A stretch of DNA of 64,000 nucleotides from Segetibacter sp. 3557_3 (GCF_004354985.1 NZ_SMSK01000023.1:19560-83559); one strand, 5' to 3'. Counted from the stretch's first letter, positions 26,729 to 36,288 are shown. Notes: generated from the letters alone by a model not told the origin. A program made the numbers and translations.

Positions 26729-27799
26729 TTAATCTTTTTCACCCGAAGGACGAAGCAATTTCGTTCCAATTGGTACAGGTTGCCCAAAATCCGGTGTGCC
26801 ATCTGTTCGCCAGGTAAACTTTTGTATTCTTGGATTCCTGCTGGGGTTGCAACCCTGTCCCGATTGCGGGTTTGCATGATAGATAATCCAGTCTTCGGTT
26901 CTATCGGGTGATTTAAAAAAGCCGTTGTGTCCTGGGCCATAAGCCTGGCTGGTAGTACTTTTAGTAAATACAGGTTGGGGTGTTTTTATCCAGTCAGCTG
27001 CAACCAGGGGATCACCTCCGTCGCGTAGAGTTAATAAACCCAGAGAGTAGTCATCTGTCCAGCAGCCCGATGCCGAATAAGTAAGGAAGACCCGACCAGT
27101 GCTGCTTTTTAAAATTTCCGGTCCTTCATTAACTGCGGGTGGTGCGCCAAGACGCTCCCATGCATATTGCGGCGAAGATATCATTGTGCGACTGGTGCTG
27201 AGGGTCCACGGGTTTGATAGCTGAGCGATGTATAGGTGTTGGTTATCGTCACTCGCCGACGTGTGACCGCTCCATAAGAGATAACGTTTGTTGTTGTGTT
27301 CAAGTACAGTTGCGTCAATGGCAAAATAATCGGCAGCTGGGTCAGCAATCTTGCCTTTGTCTACCCATGTGCCGGTAAGCGGATCAGCAGAGCTATTTTC
27401 TAAAACAAACATACGCTGGCTGCTTAAGTCGGTTGACGATCCTGCCGTATAATAAGCATACCATTTACTATCAAGAAACCAAAGCTCGGGAGCCCAAACA
27501 TTTTGCGAGTTCGCCCCGGTGCCGGGCTTTGTCCAGATAGTGGTTACCGTGGCTTTACCCAATTGCGACATTGATTTTGTACGCCACAGTTGAATTTTGT
27601 CACCCAGCGTATTAGTGTAGTAATAGAAACTATCCTTTTGATACACCCAGGGATCTGCTCCGCTAGACAATAATGGGTTTGTAAAGGTGCTATCCCGTGG
27701 CGCAACATAAGGCGGCGGCACATAAGGATTGCTACCTTTTTTACAAGCAGGTACAGAAAGTAGGATCGTTGCAAAAAATATAGAGAATACCTGTTTCAT
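26729..27799 (-). CDS. Glycoside hydrolase family 43 lipoprotein (paralogue 1)
   Basis: 356 residues from the ATG at 27799, chosen over a start 87 bases upstream because it yields a clean lipoprotein signal (MKQVFSIFFATILLSVPAC, lipobox Cys at 19). The GH43 propeller carries the base in SSGADPW, the pKa-modulating Asp in FAIDATVL and the acid in VNEGPEIL. The C-terminal half matches the downstream paralogue segment by segment. Probably a surface or periplasmic arabinosidase acting on oligosaccharides bound by the SusC/SusD pair encoded upstream. Confidence 0.93.
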   Translation of the reverse strand: MKQVFSIFFATILLSVPACKKGSNPYVPPPYVAPRDSTFTNPLLSSGADPWVYQKDSFYYYTNTLGDKIQLWRTKSMSQLGKATVTTIWTKPGTGANSQNVWAPELWFLDSKWYAYYTAGSSTDLSSQRMFVLENSSADPLTGTWVDKGKIADPAADYFAIDATVLEHNNKRYLLWSGHTSASDDNQHLYIAQLSNPWTLSTSRTMISSPQYAWERLGAPPAVNEGPEILKSSTGRVFLTYSASGCWTDDYSLGLLTLRDGGDPLVAADWIKTPQPVFTKSTTSQAYGPGHNGFFKSPDRTEDWIIYHANPQSGQGCNPSRNPRIQKFTWRTDGTPDFGQPVPIGTKLLRPSGEKD

Positions 27800-28108
27800 A
27801 GGTTTAGTTTCTTGTCTTTGCCTTAGTGGCGACGGCCATTTAAGCACTCTTATACAGTAAGAATACAGTGAGGTTTGAATTTTCAATGTTCCTTCAAAAG
27901 CAGCTTAGTAAGGTGCAGGAATTTTCATAAAACGACCTGCGTCTCGCCAGGAGCTCTTGCTCGAACGATATAGCGTGTTATACAATAACCAGATTAGCGT
28001 ATACCATTGATCCTTTTCCTTGCTAGCGGCAATGATGAAGTTGAACGGGTCGGCAACATACATCATGTAAACCGACCCACTCCACCCTTCCGGCAATAGG
28101 CCAGGAAG
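27800..28108. other. Gap between susD-like gene and first GH43 gene
   Basis: About 310 bp inside the locus, unusually long for an operon. A minus-strand frame (27905-28096, 63 codons, beginning MPEGWSGSVYMMYVAD) is open and starts 12 bases after the SusD stop. Its composition is protein-like with aromatic residues, but no family is recognised; it may be a small gene or a decayed one. A 12-base motif at 27883-27894 is shared with the region before the third GH43 gene. Confidence 0.4.
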
Positions 28109-29635
28109 TTAATAGCCGGGATTTTGTTTCAGGTTCGGATTAAGGTCAATGTCTGATTGTGGAATCGGATAATACTCGTGTTTGCCTTTTACAAAGTTGG
28201 TAAACTCAGGATCCCGCGACCTGAGGTCTGAGCTAAGTTCTCCCCAGCGCAAAAGGTCAGCCCACCGCCATCCTTCGCCTGAAAGTTCAAGGATACGTTC
28301 GTGTTTTATTTGAGATAGAAAACGGGCCTGGCTGAATCCTGGAGGTAACGGAGCAATCCCGACACGGTTTCTTACCCGGTTTACATACTGGTAAGCATTG
28401 GTCGTTTGGCCTATTCCGTTTAATGCTTCTGCATACATAAGTAGTACATCTGCATACCTGATCATCCGGTAATTATTTCCTGAGCTAAATCCTTCTTCAG
28501 TCCGGGTGCTATCGTTTAGCAGTTTACGAAACCACATATTTCCTGAGGGCAGTCCCCAATCGGCGAACGACTTGCCATATATCATAGAAAAGTTAGCACC
28601 ACGTTCATCAGCAGAGTCAAAAATGAATGAAGCCGCTAACCTCGGATCCCTTTGTCCCGTTGCCGTTCTCTCCAGCAGAAAAGTATCAACCAGCCACCGC
28701 TTACGGGCGGCACCATCGTTGAAACCAATCCCGGAGGGCCCAAAAAACTTTGCGATAGAAGCTCCTGAGTTAAGATTAATGGTCTCATTGATGTCATCGT
28801 CGCCGTTCTCAGTTGCTTTAAATGCGTATTGTATCTCAAACACCGACTCCATATTGTTTTCGCTTGTGATGATGAAGTTGCTACGGTAGTTTGGCATGAG
28901 GCCGTATAACGTTTTACCTGGTCCTTCAACCAGCCAGTTCAGCGCGTCTACTGCCTGTTGATATTTGTTTTGTTGCAGGTTTGCCTTTCCGATAAAAGCA
29001 TAAGCAGCACCTTTGGTTGCCCTGCCTATTTCAGTCGGTGTGGCCGCATAACTTTCAGGAAGATCTGCTGCAGCTTCAGTAAAATCTTTGATCACCTGCG
29101 CCCATGCTTCCTCATTGGTGGCATTTGCCGGCTGATCGGTCGGTGCTGATGGCGTTAGCATCAAGGGCGGGCGACCCCAGAAAAGTGTCAGGTCGAAGTA
29201 GAAGAGCCCACGCATAAATTTCGCTTCCGCTATCAACCTTCTTTTCAGGGCTTCATCCATATTGATTTTTGGTATGTTGGCAATGGCCTGGTTAGCCCGG
29301 AATACTCCCACATATAAATTCTGCCAGGTTTCTGCCGTTAGCGGATGGTTATAGTCCGTTTGAACAAAACTCATCAGGTTGTTTAAACCGCCGTCTCCAC
29401 CAGAGCCAAAGCCCTCGTCGGCCCTGAGAATACGATGATAAAACATCCAGCGCGAATAAACCGATGCCTGCCGGCGAAGGGTACTATAAATGGCATTTAC
29501 CCCTCTCACTGCATCGTTTTGTGAGACCCAGAAATTCTGGATGGTTAGCGCATTGGGGTTCGGTTCGTCGAAGTTTCGTTTACACGAGCTGAGCAGCCCG
29601 GTAGCAATAATAATTGTTATTAAAAGTTTGTACAT
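28109..29635 (-). CDS. SusD/RagB family nutrient-binding outer membrane lipoprotein
   Basis: Surface-exposed glycan-binding lipoprotein that caps the SusC transporter. The start at 29635 (MYKLLITIIIATGLLSSC) gives 508 residues with a clear lipobox; a start 84 bases upstream would overlap the SusC gene and spoil the signal. The N-terminal TPR-like helical scaffold (about 60-290) and the C-terminal RagB motif region are visible: YPIPQSDIDLNPNLKQNPGY at the end, and NMWFRKLLNDS, NNYRMIRYADVLLMYAEAL and RVRNRVGIAPLP before it. It begins 28 bp after the SusC stop. Ligand unknown, likely arabinan- or arabinoxylan-type given the GH43 neighbours. Confidence 0.96.
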   Translation of the reverse strand: MYKLLITIIIATGLLSSCKRNFDEPNPNALTIQNFWVSQNDAVRGVNAIYSTLRRQASVYSRWMFYHRILRADEGFGSGGDGGLNNLMSFVQTDYNHPLTAETWQNLYVGVFRANQAIANIPKINMDEALKRRLIAEAKFMRGLFYFDLTLFWGRPPLMLTPSAPTDQPANATNEEAWAQVIKDFTEAAADLPESYAATPTEIGRATKGAAYAFIGKANLQQNKYQQAVDALNWLVEGPGKTLYGLMPNYRSNFIITSENNMESVFEIQYAFKATENGDDDINETINLNSGASIAKFFGPSGIGFNDGAARKRWLVDTFLLERTATGQRDPRLAASFIFDSADERGANFSMIYGKSFADWGLPSGNMWFRKLLNDSTRTEEGFSSGNNYRMIRYADVLLMYAEALNGIGQTTNAYQYVNRVRNRVGIAPLPPGFSQARFLSQIKHERILELSGEGWRWADLLRWGELSSDLRSRDPEFTNFVKGKHEYYPIPQSDIDLNPNLKQNPGY

Positions 29636-29663
29636 GATGGCAATTTTTAAATGAACAGGCGTT

Positions 29664-32600
29664 TTAGAATCCCACGTTGATACCGACAGTAAATATCCGG
29701 GAAGAAGGATAATTACCATTGTCTACCCCGGGTTCGAGGTTTGCATTGGCTCCTACAACATCCGGGTCAAGCCCTGAGTAATTGGTAAACGTCAGCAGGT
29801 TTTGACCGCTTACAAATATTCGTGAATTCGCCACGCTAAGCCGGCTGAGCAGCGACTTGGGGAGCAGGTAACCGATTTCGAGGTTACGTACCCTAAGGTA
29901 GCTTCCACTTTCTATCCACCTGTTTGTATTTCCGCGTACGTTTGAAACAATGCCCTGGTCAACTGCCGGATCACCGGCCAGCCCGGTTGAATAGGAAACA
30001 CCGAGCCGTGGGAAGTTCGTGTTGGTATTGGTAGAGGACCACGGATTGATATCCCTGCGATAGTTTGAATACCCCATAGCATCGAGGTCGCGGAGTACAT
30101 CATTGTAGAGTTGCTGGCCGAAAGACCCGTACAATTGCAGGTTAAACGACAGGTTCTTCCACGTGGAATTAAACTGAACGCCCGTGGTAAACTTTGGCCA
30201 GGGAGATCCTGCAAACTGCCGGTCCTGGTCGTTAATATCATCATTGGTTCCACCATTCACCACATTCACATACCTGATGTCGCCAGGCTTAGCATACCTC
30301 GCCTGCGCCTTGTGGTCTTCGATTTCTTTCTGGTTTTGAAAAATGCCATCAGTACGGAGCACAAAGTACTCACCAATGGAACGACCCACCTGCGAACGGG
30401 TATTGCCCGACTGGATGTAATTTCTTTCAAGACCGGTCACAGGGTCGGTGCCAAGGCTTCCAAGCGAAAGCACCTTATTGCGAATAACACTCACATTACC
30501 GGAGAGGCTCCAGGTAAAATCACCGCTGCCGGAGTGACGGTATCCTAACTCGAGTTCTACACCCTGGTTTCGTATAGACCCAATATTAACGAGTGGGTTT
30601 CCACCAAGGTTGCCGAGGTAACGTGGAAGTGGTTGCTCAACAAGAACGTCGTTCGAAATGGATCTGAAAACATCCAGCGTCACGTTGAACCTGTTATTCA
30701 ACAAGGAGGCATCAAGACCCACGTTAGTGGTTGTCTTGCTTTCCCATCGAAGATCTGCTGCAACAAGCCGGGCCTGGGTAGCTCCGTTTTGTTCGGTTTG
30801 CCCTGAGCCAAATACAGCCCGGGGACCCTGGTTCAAGAAACCCGTGAACTGGTAGTTACCAAGGTTTGCTGCACCCAGTTCACCATAGCTCGCCCGTAGT
30901 TTAAGGCTGGATATCCAATTTACATTAAAGAACTTTTCGTTGTGAATGTTCCAGCCAACTGCAGCTGAAGGGAAGAACCCGGTACGGTATGCCGGTGAAA
31001 AACGGGAGTCTTTATCTGACCGGAACGTAAACGTGGCCAGGTAACGGTCGTTGTAGTTATAGATTAACCTGCCTAAATAAGAATTGATCAGTGTTTGTTC
31101 ATTCGAACCAAATGCAAGCGGTGAACCATTGGCTGAAGTGATGGTGGTAAAGTATTGCCCGTTAGACTGGCTCAGGTTTGATCGTCCACCCGAGGAGTTG
31201 TCGCGACGGATGGTTTGTTCGGTATAACCCAGCACACCATTAATGCTATGATTACCCCATTTCCGGTTGAAGTTCACGGTGTGCTCAAACAGCAGGTTAA
31301 GAAATTGCGAGCGGTTTTCGATTACCTCGCTGGGCTTTTGCGACATGTTCCAATACCAAACCCCTTCTTTTCGCAAGGAACGTGCGCGATCAAAGCTGGT
31401 TTCCACACCGGCATTAAAACGGTAAGTCAGCCAGGGGAAAAGCCGGAAGTCGAGGAACGCGTTTCCGAGAACTTTAAAATAGCTGGTACGAACGGAAGTG
31501 ATATCGGATATCGCCACGAAGTTGCGGGAGAAAGTGCGGGCATTCGGCGAACCCATTCCCCAGCCCCCCGGGTTTGAATTGCTTGCAAGCGCGGCGTCGC
31601 TAACCGGTATTATGGGCAAGTTGTTCCATAGGTCGTACCAGGGATTCCCGACTTCAAAATTATTAAGTGTTGGATAGTTGCTTTCGTAAGGAGAGTTTCG
31701 CAGTGAGTTTGAAATCATCAGATTCTCACCAAATTTGAACCTGCCACGGGAGGTTTCGGTATTGATCCGAAGTGATGACCGTTCAAAGTCGCGTGCGATA
31801 AGGGTGCCGATGTCTTTGAAATACGAACCGGAGATGAAGTAGTTCGAGTTGCGTGTGCCTCCCGAAAGTGAAACCGTGTGGTCTTGTATGGCGCCGGTGC
31901 GAATGGCTTCATCAGCCCAGTTAGTGTTGATGCCATTGTAATTTGCAACCGCAGGTTGCAAGGCGTACCCAGCAGCCTGGTATGCCGCTTTGTTGGTAGC
32001 AACGAACTCATTGCCGTTCATCATATCATACCGTTTTGGAAGCTGGCTAATGCTGTACCTGGATGAAACATTAACCTTCATATCGCCTTCTTTGCCCCGT
32101 TTGGTGGTGATGATAATCACACCATTTGCTGCACGTGAGCCATAGATGGCCGCTGCAGATGCATCTTTCAAAACCTGGATAGTTGCTACATCATCCGGGT
32201 TAACGGTTGTATTTGGGTCGGAGTACATGCCATCGATGATGTACAGCGGGTTAGCATTTCCCGTGAATGTACCAAGACCCCGGATATTCACCACAGCCTC
32301 CTGGCCGGGCTGCCCTCCTGTTCGAACAACTACCCCTGGTGACATACCTTGTAATTGCTCGGGCAGCGATCGCGATACCAGTCGTTCGGTGTTTTGCGTA
32401 TTAACAATTCCGGTTGCACCTGTAAGGTCGCGACGCCTTACACTCTGGTACCCGATCACTACAACTTCGTTCATGGAGGCATTGGCACCTTGAAGCGTAA
32501 TGTTTATGGTGGAATTGCTTCCCACCACTATTTCCTGGTTTGCAAAACCAACATAGCCAATCACGAGGGTTGCGCCAGTACTGGCAGTAATGGAAAAGTT

Positions 32601-32801
32601 GCCTGAAGGATCAGTAGTTGTACCAACAGTAGTTCCTTTTACTTCCACCGAGGCGCCCGCGAGTGGCTTATTGTCCGTTCCCGAGGTGACGGTCCCTGTA
32701 ATTCTTCGTTCCTGTGCCACGCTTAGGGTTGTTGTAAAAACCAGGCATATACAAGTGAGTAGTATTAGGATAGGTGTGTTAAATCGTAAACATAGTTTCA
32801 T
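29664..32801 (-). CDS. SusC/RagA family TonB-linked outer membrane transporter
   Basis: TonB-dependent oligosaccharide importer, 1045 residues. Signal peptide (cleavage near SVAQ), then a carboxypeptidase-like regulatory domain (RRITGTVTSGTDNKPLAGAS, about 32-115), the plug with the SusC signature (GLGTFTGNANPLYIIDGM and KDASAAAIYGSRAANGVI), and a 22-strand barrel ending in SSRIFTVGINVGF. The N-terminus lacks the extra signalling (STN) domain, so it does not by itself suggest an anti-sigma partner. First gene of the utilisation locus; its leader (32802-33219) is long. Confidence 0.97.
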   Translation of the reverse strand: MKLCLRFNTPILILLTCICLVFTTTLSVAQERRITGTVTSGTDNKPLAGASVEVKGTTVGTTTDPSGNFSITASTGATLVIGYVGFANQEIVVGSNSTINITLQGANASMNEVVVIGYQSVRRRDLTGATGIVNTQNTERLVSRSLPEQLQGMSPGVVVRTGGQPGQEAVVNIRGLGTFTGNANPLYIIDGMYSDPNTTVNPDDVATIQVLKDASAAAIYGSRAANGVIIITTKRGKEGDMKVNVSSRYSISQLPKRYDMMNGNEFVATNKAAYQAAGYALQPAVANYNGINTNWADEAIRTGAIQDHTVSLSGGTRNSNYFISGSYFKDIGTLIARDFERSSLRINTETSRGRFKFGENLMISNSLRNSPYESNYPTLNNFEVGNPWYDLWNNLPIIPVSDAALASNSNPGGWGMGSPNARTFSRNFVAISDITSVRTSYFKVLGNAFLDFRLFPWLTYRFNAGVETSFDRARSLRKEGVWYWNMSQKPSEVIENRSQFLNLLFEHTVNFNRKWGNHSINGVLGYTEQTIRRDNSSGGRSNLSQSNGQYFTTITSANGSPLAFGSNEQTLINSYLGRLIYNYNDRYLATFTFRSDKDSRFSPAYRTGFFPSAAVGWNIHNEKFFNVNWISSLKLRASYGELGAANLGNYQFTGFLNQGPRAVFGSGQTEQNGATQARLVAADLRWESKTTTNVGLDASLLNNRFNVTLDVFRSISNDVLVEQPLPRYLGNLGGNPLVNIGSIRNQGVELELGYRHSGSGDFTWSLSGNVSVIRNKVLSLGSLGTDPVTGLERNYIQSGNTRSQVGRSIGEYFVLRTDGIFQNQKEIEDHKAQARYAKPGDIRYVNVVNGGTNDDINDQDRQFAGSPWPKFTTGVQFNSTWKNLSFNLQLYGSFGQQLYNDVLRDLDAMGYSNYRRDINPWSSTNTNTNFPRLGVSYSTGLAGDPAVDQGIVSNVRGNTNRWIESGSYLRVRNLEIGYLLPKSLLSRLSVANSRIFVSGQNLLTFTNYSGLDPDVVGANANLEPGVDNGNYPSSRIFTVGINVGF

Positions 32802-33219
32802 ATAGCAGAATTAAGATTAATGGATAAAAGCGTTGCTGTAAATGCTTCTGTTAGGGTCCATGTACAAGGGGTACCGGCAACCTGGTGCGAGGAATGATAA
32901 ACATAGTGTCGGTTATTGGTAATCGCTTATAAGCTCCGCAATATCACCGTGCAGTTGTGTCGGTAATTGCCTGCAACCGGCAGTGTGGAATCGATTGCAG
33001 GAAGTAGCGCAAATGAGTGTTGTGCTACCTTAAGCAATCGCATTACTAATTTATAACATTGCCGACTAAATACATATAATTTTTTCATCAAGTTAGCTGA
33101 ATACTTACAAGCTGTCGAGGCTTTCAGCGCGCTCTTGTTTAAAGATTAAACACCCTGTTTTTTTAGAGGAGCAACGGCTAAATCTGTGTTGCCTTTTTGG
33201 CGTCGGCATACCTTTGCGT
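32802..33219. other. Divergent upstream region of the SusC gene and helicase gene
   Basis: About 415 bp. No regulator gene (hybrid two-component, AraC, SusR or ECF sigma/anti-sigma) lies next to the locus on this side or the other. A helicase promoter candidate is near its right end. No SusC-side promoter was recognised with confidence, and the distance leaves room for a long 5' leader. Confidence 0.5.
33189..33216 (+). promoter_or_regulatory. Candidate promoter of the helicase gene
   Basis: TTG (33189-33191), a 17-base spacer and TACCTTTG (33209-33216). The -7 box ends only three bases before the ATG at 33220, so a transcript started here would be nearly or fully leaderless, or the real start codon lies further in. 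Confidence 0.45.
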
Positions 33220-35127
33220 ATGGATTATTTCAAGCGCCTTGCCGCATTGCTCAACACCGAACGTGAAGAAGACAGGAAAGCCTATTTGCAATACACCAGG
33301 AACGCATCTGTGCAGGAGCGAAGAGAAAACGGGTTTACCTGGTACCCTGTCGCAATCCGGGGAACAGAGCTAAGCCGGGGTGACTATCTCACTGTTGAAG
33401 TCGAGCGTACAACACACCAGGACATCAGTCACCAGTTAAGATTTGGTGTTTCCGCAGTGCTCTTTTCGAACCACGATCCAAAAAATGCCAATATTGAAGG
33501 TGTGATTGGCTTCCAGGGTGGCAATCGGTTAAAAATCACCTTACGTACCGATGAGCTCCCCGAATGGGCAGGAGATGGAAAATTGGGCATCGACCTCCTG
33601 TTCGATGACAATAGCTACGACGAAATGCAAAATGCCTTAAGGCTGGCACAGGTTATTGCGCACAAAGAAAAAGACGATCGGCTCATCCGGGTACTTACGG
33701 GAGAAAGGTCTCCCGAATTTGATGCTGACCTCGCAGTACCGCCAGTTGGCACGCTTAACCAGGTACAACAGGAGGCCGTAGACAAGATCATACAAGCCAA
33801 TGACCTTGCGATAGTGCATGGTCCTCCGGGTACAGGTAAAACCACGACCATTGTACAGGCGGTTAAGGCAATGATTGCGCAGAACCGGCAAAAAATTTTG
33901 GTGGTTGCACCAAGTAATACTGCTGTTGGCCTCTTAAGTGAGAAGCTTTCAGACGAAGGGCTTTATGTATTGCGCGTAGGCAATCCAACACGCGTTTCTG
34001 AAAGGCTGATGTCGTTAACACTTGATGCCCGTATGGCCGAACACAACGCCATGAAGGAAATTCGTAAGCTGAAGAAACAGGCTGCAGAGTATAAAAACAT
34101 GGCGCACAAGTACAAACGTAATTTTGGAAAGGCTGAACGCGACCAACGAAAGGCACTGTTCGACGAAGCGCATAAGATTATGAAGGAAGTTGCCAACACA
34201 GAGCAGTACATTATCGACGACCTGGTTTCCAGGGCTGACATCATTGCTGCAACACTTGTTGGCGCAAACCACTACACGGTTCGGAACCTTAGCTACCAAA
34301 CGGTAGTCATTGATGAAGCCGGGCAGGCACTTGAACCCGCCTGTTGGATACCGATTCTGAAAGGTAAAAAGCTGGTGCTTGCGGGGGATCACTTTCAATT
34401 GCCACCTACCATCAAATCGTACGAAGCCGAAAAAAATGGCTTGGGATGCACCTTGTTGGAAAAGGCAGTGGCGCTTCATCCGGAAAGCGTGGTTTTGCTG
34501 GAAGAACAATACCGGATGAATAAGGTCATTATGCACTATTCAGGGCGTGTGTTTTACCAGGATAAACTTAAGGCACATGAGTCCGTCGCAAATCACCAGT
34601 TATTCAATGGAGATGCGCCGCTCGTGTTTATTGATACCGCGGGCTGCAGTTTTGATGAAAAGTTAGAAGGCACCAGTATCAGCAACCCCGAAGAAGCCGC
34701 GTTCCTATTTAAACACCTGAATGCCGTTGTAACGATGTTAGGCAACCACTATGGTTCCGAAAAGTTTCCGACAATCGGCATTATCTCTCCATACAAACAA
34801 CAAATTCTGTTTTTGAAAGAGCTGTTAATTGCAGAACCAGCACTGTTACCGTATGCAAACAAGATTACCATCAACACCATCGACAGCTTCCAGGGGCAGG
34901 AGCGTGATATCATCTACATTAGTATGACACGCTCGAATGCTGAGGGTGTAATTGGGTTCTTGTCCGATATCAGGCGAATGAATGTTGCGATGACCCGGGC
35001 GAGAAAAAAGCTGGTGGTTATCGGCGACAGTGCCACACTAAGCCAACTTCCTTTTTACAGCAATTTCATCAGCTATGCAGAAAGCGTAAACGCCTACCAG
35101 AGTGCGTGGGAGTTTATGGATGTATAA
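33220..35127 (+). CDS. Superfamily 1 helicase, UPF1/IGHMBP2-like
   Basis: Cytoplasmic DNA/RNA helicase of 635 residues from the ATG at 33220; a TTG two codons earlier is also in frame. An N-terminal beta-barrel region (about 40-170, with NRLKITL and FDDNSYDEM) precedes the two RecA-like domains. Motif I is HGPPGTGKTTT, motif Ia VVAPSNTAV, motif II VIDEAGQA, motif III LAGDHFQLPPT, motif IV EEQYRMN, motif V INTIDSFQGQERDIIYISM, motif VI NVAMTRARKKLVVIGD. The DEAGQA box and QGQE place it in the Upf1-like group. Related proteins unwind nucleic acids 5' to 3'; its physiological role in Bacteroidota is not established. Confidence 0.93.
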   Translation: MDYFKRLAALLNTEREEDRKAYLQYTRNASVQERRENGFTWYPVAIRGTELSRGDYLTVEVERTTHQDISHQLRFGVSAVLFSNHDPKNANIEGVIGFQGGNRLKITLRTDELPEWAGDGKLGIDLLFDDNSYDEMQNALRLAQVIAHKEKDDRLIRVLTGERSPEFDADLAVPPVGTLNQVQQEAVDKIIQANDLAIVHGPPGTGKTTTIVQAVKAMIAQNRQKILVVAPSNTAVGLLSEKLSDEGLYVLRVGNPTRVSERLMSLTLDARMAEHNAMKEIRKLKKQAAEYKNMAHKYKRNFGKAERDQRKALFDEAHKIMKEVANTEQYIIDDLVSRADIIAATLVGANHYTVRNLSYQTVVIDEAGQALEPACWIPILKGKKLVLAGDHFQLPPTIKSYEAEKNGLGCTLLEKAVALHPESVVLLEEQYRMNKVIMHYSGRVFYQDKLKAHESVANHQLFNGDAPLVFIDTAGCSFDEKLEGTSISNPEEAAFLFKHLNAVVTMLGNHYGSEKFPTIGIISPYKQQILFLKELLIAEPALLPYANKITINTIDSFQGQERDIIYISMTRSNAEGVIGFLSDIRRMNVAMTRARKKLVVIGDSATLSQLPFYSNFISYAESVNAYQSAWEFMDV

Positions 35128-35145
35128 GCATTCGAACACGGGTTT

Positions 35146-35455
35146 CACATAGAAGATACGGATGAAAGCGAGAGAAAACCCATTGCACACAGAAACCACG
35201 GATGTTCACAGATGAAATCGAGAGAAAACTCATAGCACACGGAAGACACGGATGCACACAGATGAAAGCCAGAGGAAACCTATAGCGCACAGGAGACATG
35301 GATGAGCCCAGATGATTTAACTATATTCTCTGAGGATTTCTGGGCAATCTGTGAGAACAAAAAATAGCACACAGAAAACACGGATGCACACAGATGAGTT
35401 TCCATTTTTCTGTGCATTTCTGTGTCATCTGTGTGCGAACGCCCCTTCAATCGGT
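35146..35455. repeat. Tandem array of about 50-bp repeats with inverted end
   Basis: Units of 50 bp begin at 35186 and 35236 (start CACACAGAAACCACGGATG and variants), with a shorter unit at 35146, degenerate units at 35286 and 35368, and inverted words near the right end (CATCTGTGTGCG complementary to the unit motif). The recurring words are ACACGGATG, CACAGATGA and GAGAGAAAAC. There are no unique spacers, so it is not a CRISPR array. The array lies between the helicase gene and the exported lipoprotein gene. Similar ACACGGATG/ACACAGATG words are known from intergenic repeats in several phyla. Confidence 0.75.
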
Positions 35456-35462
35456 AGAGGCT

Positions 35463-36134
35463 TTATAGGTTTTTGATTGATATCGAAATATTATGTGGCG
35501 CTACTTCATCACCACCGAAGTAGGGGTATAACTGGTAGCCGGATGCCGTGGACGATGAGGCCGCCCGCTCCAATACTACAGAGATCCCGTTAACAGTGAA
35601 TACATAGGTATTGCCTGCGAGTTTGATGCTGCAGATGTTTTCTGCACCAATGGCTACAGTTGTAATTTCACGGGAAGCAACAATACCATTATTGTACGCA
35701 TAAGCAAACAGTCGTAACTGCCCGTCACTCCATCTCCAGCCGATACGTGCACTATTGCGATGGTGATCAAAACCCTCCGAAAAACCGTAGAGTTTATTAA
35801 TGTCATACTGGTTGAAATTGTCAAGATTGTAGACGGCGGATACGTCGAAAACGGCAGAAAACCTCATCTCGCTAAGCGTAACAAATTTTAGCAGGTTTGG
35901 TGTGCAATAATGCTGGCCGGCAAATATGGTGTACTTAGTTGCCTGGGTAACCGGGATCTTTGTTCTACTGGCTGGACTGACTTCAAACGAATTTTGAGTT
36001 GTAGCTGAAACAACCTTGTTTGTAATGCCGGCTGGTGCAACAACTTCCTTCATCTTATTGCTACAACTTAAGAGCATTGTGGTAAACAGGTAAGTAAACA
36101 AGGGTTTGAATGCGTTGGTTGGTGGAGTTTTCAT
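35463..36134 (-). CDS. Lipoprotein with predicted beta-sandwich fold
   Basis: 223 residues with an N-terminal lipoprotein signal ending in TTMLLSC. The mature part, after a Ser/Thr-rich linker (about 25-65), has the alternating strand pattern of a jelly roll: FAGQHYCTPNLLKFVTL, MRFSAVFDVSAVYNLDN, IGWRWSDGQLRLFAYAYN and ICSIKLAGNTYVFTVNGISVVLERA. This looks like a concanavalin- or polysaccharide-binding-type domain, but I cannot name a family. Stand-alone gene, next to a tandem repeat array. Likely outer-membrane anchored. Confidence 0.75.
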   Translation of the reverse strand: MKTPPTNAFKPLFTYLFTTMLLSCSNKMKEVVAPAGITNKVVSATTQNSFEVSPASRTKIPVTQATKYTIFAGQHYCTPNLLKFVTLSEMRFSAVFDVSAVYNLDNFNQYDINKLYGFSEGFDHHRNSARIGWRWSDGQLRLFAYAYNNGIVASREITTVAIGAENICSIKLAGNTYVFTVNGISVVLERAASSSTASGYQLYPYFGGDEVAPHNISISIKNL

Positions 36135-36288
36135 TAGAATATTTTTGTCATATACTAACTAACTACCACAGCCATTTATTGCTTTATTTAACGGACAGAG
36201 GCCAAAAGCCGCGTTAAGAATGTACCAACGAATTTGAACGATCCCGGTTTAGCCAGAGGCGCTAAAGTATAAGATCTGACAGTGTCCT

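Noticed and set aside
35146..35455. CRISPR array
   Set aside because: The 50-bp units are contiguous, with no unique spacers and no cas genes.
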